From contig JAPLYF010000035.1 in the NCBI GenBank assembly GCA_026395675.1, positions 1 through 7,022 on the forward strand: a stretch of DNA of 7,022 nucleotides, given 5' to 3'. Below are positions 4,813-7,022 of this stretch, piece by piece (the stretch's first letter is position 1; each line of letters starts with the position of its first letter). The DNA is from Candidatus Parcubacteria bacterium (lineage in GTDB: Bacteria > Patescibacteriota > Patescibacteriia > CAIXNZ01). The translations under genes and the position numbers were made by a program. Below the pieces are notes generated by a model. That model was not told the DNA's origin, did no database searches, and saw only the letters and a list, made by a program, of their open reading frames with translations.

Positions 4813-4839
4813 TTGACTTTTTTAAATTATTTGTTAAAG
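4813..4839 (+). promoter_or_regulatory. Promoter-like block of unit 2
   Basis: TTGACT (4813-4818), 15 nt, TTAAAG (4834-4839). The string ATTATTTGTTAA is identical to that of unit 1. It begins 3 nt after the T-tract of the preceding cassette, so termination of unit 1 and initiation of unit 2 are packed together. Confidence 0.55.
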
Positions 4840-4846
4840 TTTAGTT

Positions 4847-4950
4847 ACGCGAGAGCGTTCTGTCTCTAAGAAAGAGATAAAGCTCCTTTAAAATTAACTC
4901 GGTTCCCAAAAACAAAATGGCCAAAGCGTGAGAACGCTATAGTTTTGGAA
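4847..4950 (+). promoter_or_regulatory. Extended structured leader of unit 2 with two GAGA-loop hairpins
   Basis: Three small hairpins follow one another: ACGC-GAGA-GCGT (4847-4858), TCTCT/AGAGA (4863-4877) and AGCGT-GAGA-ACGCT (4925-4938). The last is enclosed by CCAAAAAC/GTTTTGG (4906-4913/4942-4948, one bulged A). Both GAGA loops fit GNRA. The leader is about 140 nt, far longer than in unit 1, as if the GNRA element had been duplicated with extra sequence between. No known riboswitch core is recognised. Confidence 0.6.
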
Positions 4951-4988
4951 AAAACTAGGCAAACAGATTGAAAATAGGAGAAGAAAAA

Positions 4989-6110
4989 ATGGCTAAATTC
5001 GTGATTCAACAACAAGTCATGTCAGCAGGCAATGTACTTCTGGGTCAAGGAACTGATGATTCGATCATTAAAGCTTTTGCTCTTTTGTCCAGAGCAGAAA
5101 CTGATGATACAGATGACTTTTGTGTAGCTCGACCTTTGCTCAAGGATCTCTGCTTACAGACCAAAAGCTGGCAAGAGATAGCTAAGATCGTGGTCGCTGC
5201 TGTGGCCTACAGGCCTGGACGGTCTGAAAAATGGTTGCAGATTATCTGCGAACCATTTAGCTTAAACTTGTTCAAGGAAGACATTGATCTTCTTAAAGAA
5301 AATCCAGCTTTTATTCTAGGTACAACTCTCGGTCTTTTTCAGGCCATAAATTGGCTCGATAAGCACTGGCGTACACTCACGGACTTTGAAAACGATTTCT
5401 ACGACGAAATCGCAGAAGTTATTCTGTGGAAAGATCAGTTTTCTGATCTGGCTGACCAGCTTTTGCCAGATCCAGCTTATGAAAGCCAGCTTTCCCAAGC
5501 AGTCAAGGCCTTCTTTCGCCTTGAATCAGATGGTTGGGGCAATAAAGGCATAAGAATTGCTAAGAGCTTAAAGCTTGTCCAAAAAGTTTTAAGCAAGCTG
5601 GCTATTGACACTGAAACCAAAAAAGAACTGTCAAAAATAGGCGCACTTGTTCTGGAGCAAATGAGCTATGCTTGGTTTGGCTCGGCCAGCTTAATGGGTC
5701 GCGTCAATGGGATAATGCTTATTGGTAAAAAATGTGACTTTGACAAAAAGCTTGCAGCCAAAGCATTCCCAAAGCTTTACGGAGACAAAGAACTTTTTTC
5801 AGCAGATATGCAAGCTCTGTATAATGAGCCCGAAAACAGCTGGGCAACTTCTTTTCAAATGCTGGCAAAAGCTATAAGTGAAAGCAGACCAGAATTTCTC
5901 TGGCAAATCATCAGCCAAGCAGATGAAAAGATTAAGGGTAAAGTTGAGCTTTCAAAGCAAGTTCAAGTGCTCTGGGAAAAAATCGCTTATGCGATCTTTG
6001 ATCAGCTAGATACTCCTGATAAAGCTTTGACAGCCATTTTCCCCATAACCACAATTTCCAACGAAATTTTGTCACAATCAGGCAGGAGATTACTTCGGCC
6101 TAATCAATGA
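4989..6110 (+). CDS. 373-residue helical protein of unknown family (unit 2), paralog of unit 3
   Basis: The ATG at 4989 is chosen because AGGAG (4976-4980) sits 8 nt before it; an upstream in-frame TTG at 4968 would overlap that site. No signal peptide or membrane segment is seen; composition suggests a soluble, mostly helical protein. The clearest block is ILGTTLGLFQAINWLDKH (109-126), matched in unit 3 by ALGLTLGIFRSLNWLDKN. Further matches are VLLGQGTDDSIIKAF with ILFGGKVDEFLIQAY near the N-terminus, and YESQLSQAVKAFFR with YESEISKEIKAWVR after the block. The C-terminal part (about 220-373) extends beyond what is visible of unit 3. It ends in TGA 10 nt before a terminator stem, supporting the standard code. 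I do not recognise a domain or catalytic residues. Confidence 0.88.
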   Translation: MAKFVIQQQVMSAGNVLLGQGTDDSIIKAFALLSRAETDDTDDFCVARPLLKDLCLQTKSWQEIAKIVVAAVAYRPGRSEKWLQIICEPFSLNLFKEDIDLLKENPAFILGTTLGLFQAINWLDKHWRTLTDFENDFYDEIAEVILWKDQFSDLADQLLPDPAYESQLSQAVKAFFRLESDGWGNKGIRIAKSLKLVQKVLSKLAIDTETKKELSKIGALVLEQMSYAWFGSASLMGRVNGIMLIGKKCDFDKKLAAKAFPKLYGDKELFSADMQALYNEPENSWATSFQMLAKAISESRPEFLWQIISQADEKIKGKVELSKQVQVLWEKIAYAIFDQLDTPDKALTAIFPITTISNEILSQSGRRLLRPNQ

Positions 6111-6118
6111 CAATTCCC

Positions 6119-6152
6119 AAGAGGCAATCAAACGATTGCCTCTTTTTCTTTT
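6119..6152 (+). terminator. Intrinsic terminator of unit 2
   Basis: AAGAGGCAATC and GATTGCCTCTT form an 11-bp perfect stem (6119-6129/6134-6144) with an AAAC loop, running into TTTTTCTTTT. Core and tail match the unit 1 terminator. Confidence 0.9.
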
Positions 6153-6159
6153 AGAGTCG

Positions 6160-6233
6160 TTTGAGGCTAAGCCTTGAAATAATATTTAAACAATTAGCTA
6201 TTTCTCTGCTTTTGTTTAAGGCTTAGCCTAGAA
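6160..6233 (+). repeat. Long GAGGCTAAGC stem-loop, copy B
   Basis: AGGCTAAGCC (6164-6173) pairs with GGCTTAGCCT (6220-6229), continued inward by TTGAA/TTTAA (6174-6178/6215-6219). The loop is AT-rich and again holds TTAGCTATTT and GCTTTTG words. A second GATTGCC-T-tract follows (6239-6250). Its TGATTGCCT can also pair with the AGGCAATCA of the terminator's 5' arm (6122-6130), enclosing the whole element. Confidence 0.8.
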
Positions 6234-6252
6234 GTAATGATTGCCTTTTTTA

Positions 6253-6280
6253 TTGACTTTTATCCATGATTATATTAAGT
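6253..6280 (+). promoter_or_regulatory. Promoter-like block of unit 3
   Basis: TTGACT (6253-6258), 16 nt, TTAAGT (6275-6280), followed by TTTAAAT as in unit 1. TATATT at 6271-6276 is closer to a -10 but sits too near the -35. It again begins directly after the T-tract of the preceding cassette. Confidence 0.5.
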
Positions 6281-6287
6281 TTTAAAT

Positions 6288-6321
6288 AGCGTGAGAACGC
6301 TAAAACGCCTTCAGCGAAGGC
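6288..6321 (+). promoter_or_regulatory. Leader of unit 3: GAGA-loop hairpin plus GCCTTC hairpin
   Basis: AGCGT-GAGA-ACGCT (6288-6301, plus one outer T-A pair) is identical over 14 nt to the second hairpin of the unit 2 leader. It is followed by GCCTTC-AGC-GAAGGC (6307-6321), a 6-bp stem. The ribosome site AAAAGGAG (6337-6344) lies 7 nt before the ATG and is preceded by TTCTTTGAG, similar to ATCTTTGA before unit 1. Confidence 0.65.
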
Positions 6322-6351
6322 AAAAAGTTCTTTGAGAAAAGGAGAAAGAAA

Positions 6352-7022
6352 ATGGAAGCGGAACAAAAACAAATAAAGGAAATACTTTTTGGAGGCAAGG
6401 TTGATGAGTTTCTCATACAAGCATACACGGAAATAATTGACAATAAGTTTAATGTGTATGAAATGAGAGATTTTATAGCGAATTATACCAAGGCAGTGCC
6501 AGGTACTTGCACTTATGACCATGCCAAAATTGACTTAATCAGCAGGTGTCTTATAGGTTCAACTGCCAGGTATCCAAAAGGGGCGGCATTTCTAATGAAT
6601 GTAATGCTAGCGCCTTTTTATGATCAAAATGAAACTGCGGCACCATGGGAAATTGAATCAAGACAAAAAATCAGGAATGATTGTTCGGAATATTATGCAC
6701 TCGGCTTAACACTGGGTATTTTCCGGTCATTGAATTGGCTGGACAAAAATAAGATCAGCGAAGGAATAGAGCAAGTGGAAGCCACGATGCCCGATATTTT
6801 CGAAACCCTGGTATTTTGCGATAATGCTTTGGCTGATATCCCCCAAATCAACCAGATGTATGAAAGTGAAATATCCAAAGAGATCAAAGCTTGGGTTAGG
6901 CATCATTCAGAAAATAGACCTGAAGCCGTCAAAAAAATCATTGATGGACTATCAAATGCCCTCAAAAAAAGAACATATGTGCTCTCCGAATTTGGGCAAA
7001 TGCTTCTCAAACAGCTTGGCTT
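6352..7022 (+). CDS. Paralog of the unit 2 protein (unit 3), 3' end beyond window
   Basis: From the ATG at 6352 the frame is open for 223 complete codons to the window edge. It starts MEAEQKQIKEILFGGKVDEF. It aligns with unit 2 along most of its length: the block ALGLTLGIFRSLNWLDKN (116-133), RYPKGAAFLMNVMLAPFY against YRPGRSEKWLQIICEPFS before it, and YESEISKEIKAWVR after it. Identity outside the block is low, so the duplication is old or diverging fast. The protein looks soluble and helical, with no signal peptide. Start choice rests on AAAAGGAG at 7 nt. The gene has the same promoter block and GAGA hairpin as unit 2 but a shorter leader. No domain is recognised. Confidence 0.88.
   Translation, partial: MEAEQKQIKEILFGGKVDEFLIQAYTEIIDNKFNVYEMRDFIANYTKAVPGTCTYDHAKIDLISRCLIGSTARYPKGAAFLMNVMLAPFYDQNETAAPWEIESRQKIRNDCSEYYALGLTLGIFRSLNWLDKNKISEGIEQVEATMPDIFETLVFCDNALADIPQINQMYESEISKEIKAWVRHHSENRPEAVKKIIDGLSNALKKRTYVLSEFGQMLLKQLG

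Noticed and set aside
4968..4988. TTG at 4968 as the start of the unit 2 protein
   Set aside because: It would place the AGGAG ribosome site inside the coding region; the ATG at 4989 has that site at 8 nt.
5316..5498. Minus-strand frame inside unit 2
   Set aside because: It is antisense to the conserved LGTTLG block and has no initiation signals.
6108..6110. TGA recoding as glycine (Gracilibacteria/SR1 code)
   Set aside because: TGA ends the unit 2 frame just before a strong terminator, and no gene here contains an internal TGA.
6250..6522. Minus-strand frame across the unit 3 promoter and start
   Set aside because: It runs through the promoter block, GAGA hairpin and ribosome site of unit 3; a shadow frame.
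6693..6887. Minus-strand frame inside unit 3
   Set aside because: It is antisense to the conserved NWLDK block; a shadow frame.

Overview
The window looks like a chromosomal piece of an AT-rich bacterium, most likely from the Candidate Phyla Radiation (Patescibacteria/Parcubacteria-like). This is inferred from the very AT-rich Asn/Ile/Lys-rich coding, the short genes, and the mix of a few housekeeping genes with proteins I cannot name. TGA ends one gene directly before a terminator, so the standard bacterial code fits. Taxonomy was not tested by any search.

Left part (1-2466, all genes on the minus strand). From right to left in transcription order there are: a candidate structured transcript of about 355 nt (2266 to 1912) with a perfect TTGACA-N17-TATAAT promoter; a TraR/DksA-type zinc-finger protein followed 8 nt later by signal peptidase II (lspA); a GC-rich cruciform; a 60-residue single-pass membrane protein with its own consensus promoter and an ideal Shine-Dalgarno sequence; a tandem array of five 50-60 nt inverted-repeat units (254-569); and the N-terminus of a ComM/YifB-type AAA+ protein that runs off the left edge.

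Middle (2467-4012). A long, extremely AT-rich minus-strand gene encodes a membrane-anchored extracytoplasmic protein resembling DUF3352. Its start codon lies inside a roughly 95-bp imperfect inverted repeat.

Right part (4032-7022, plus strand). There are three consecutive, apparently monocistronic units built alike: a TTGACT promoter-like block, a short leader with a hairpin capped by a GNRA loop, an ORF, a GGCAATC/GATTGCC terminator, and then (seen after units 1 and 2) a long GAGGCTAAGC stem-loop and a second GATTGCC-T-tract. ORFs 2 and 3 are paralogs sharing an LGxTLGxFxxxNWLDK block. ORF 1 is a different small domain. The shared control and termination cassettes around unrelated or diverged ORFs are the strongest candidate for an undescribed system. 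The hairpin array behind the 60-residue membrane protein is the second.
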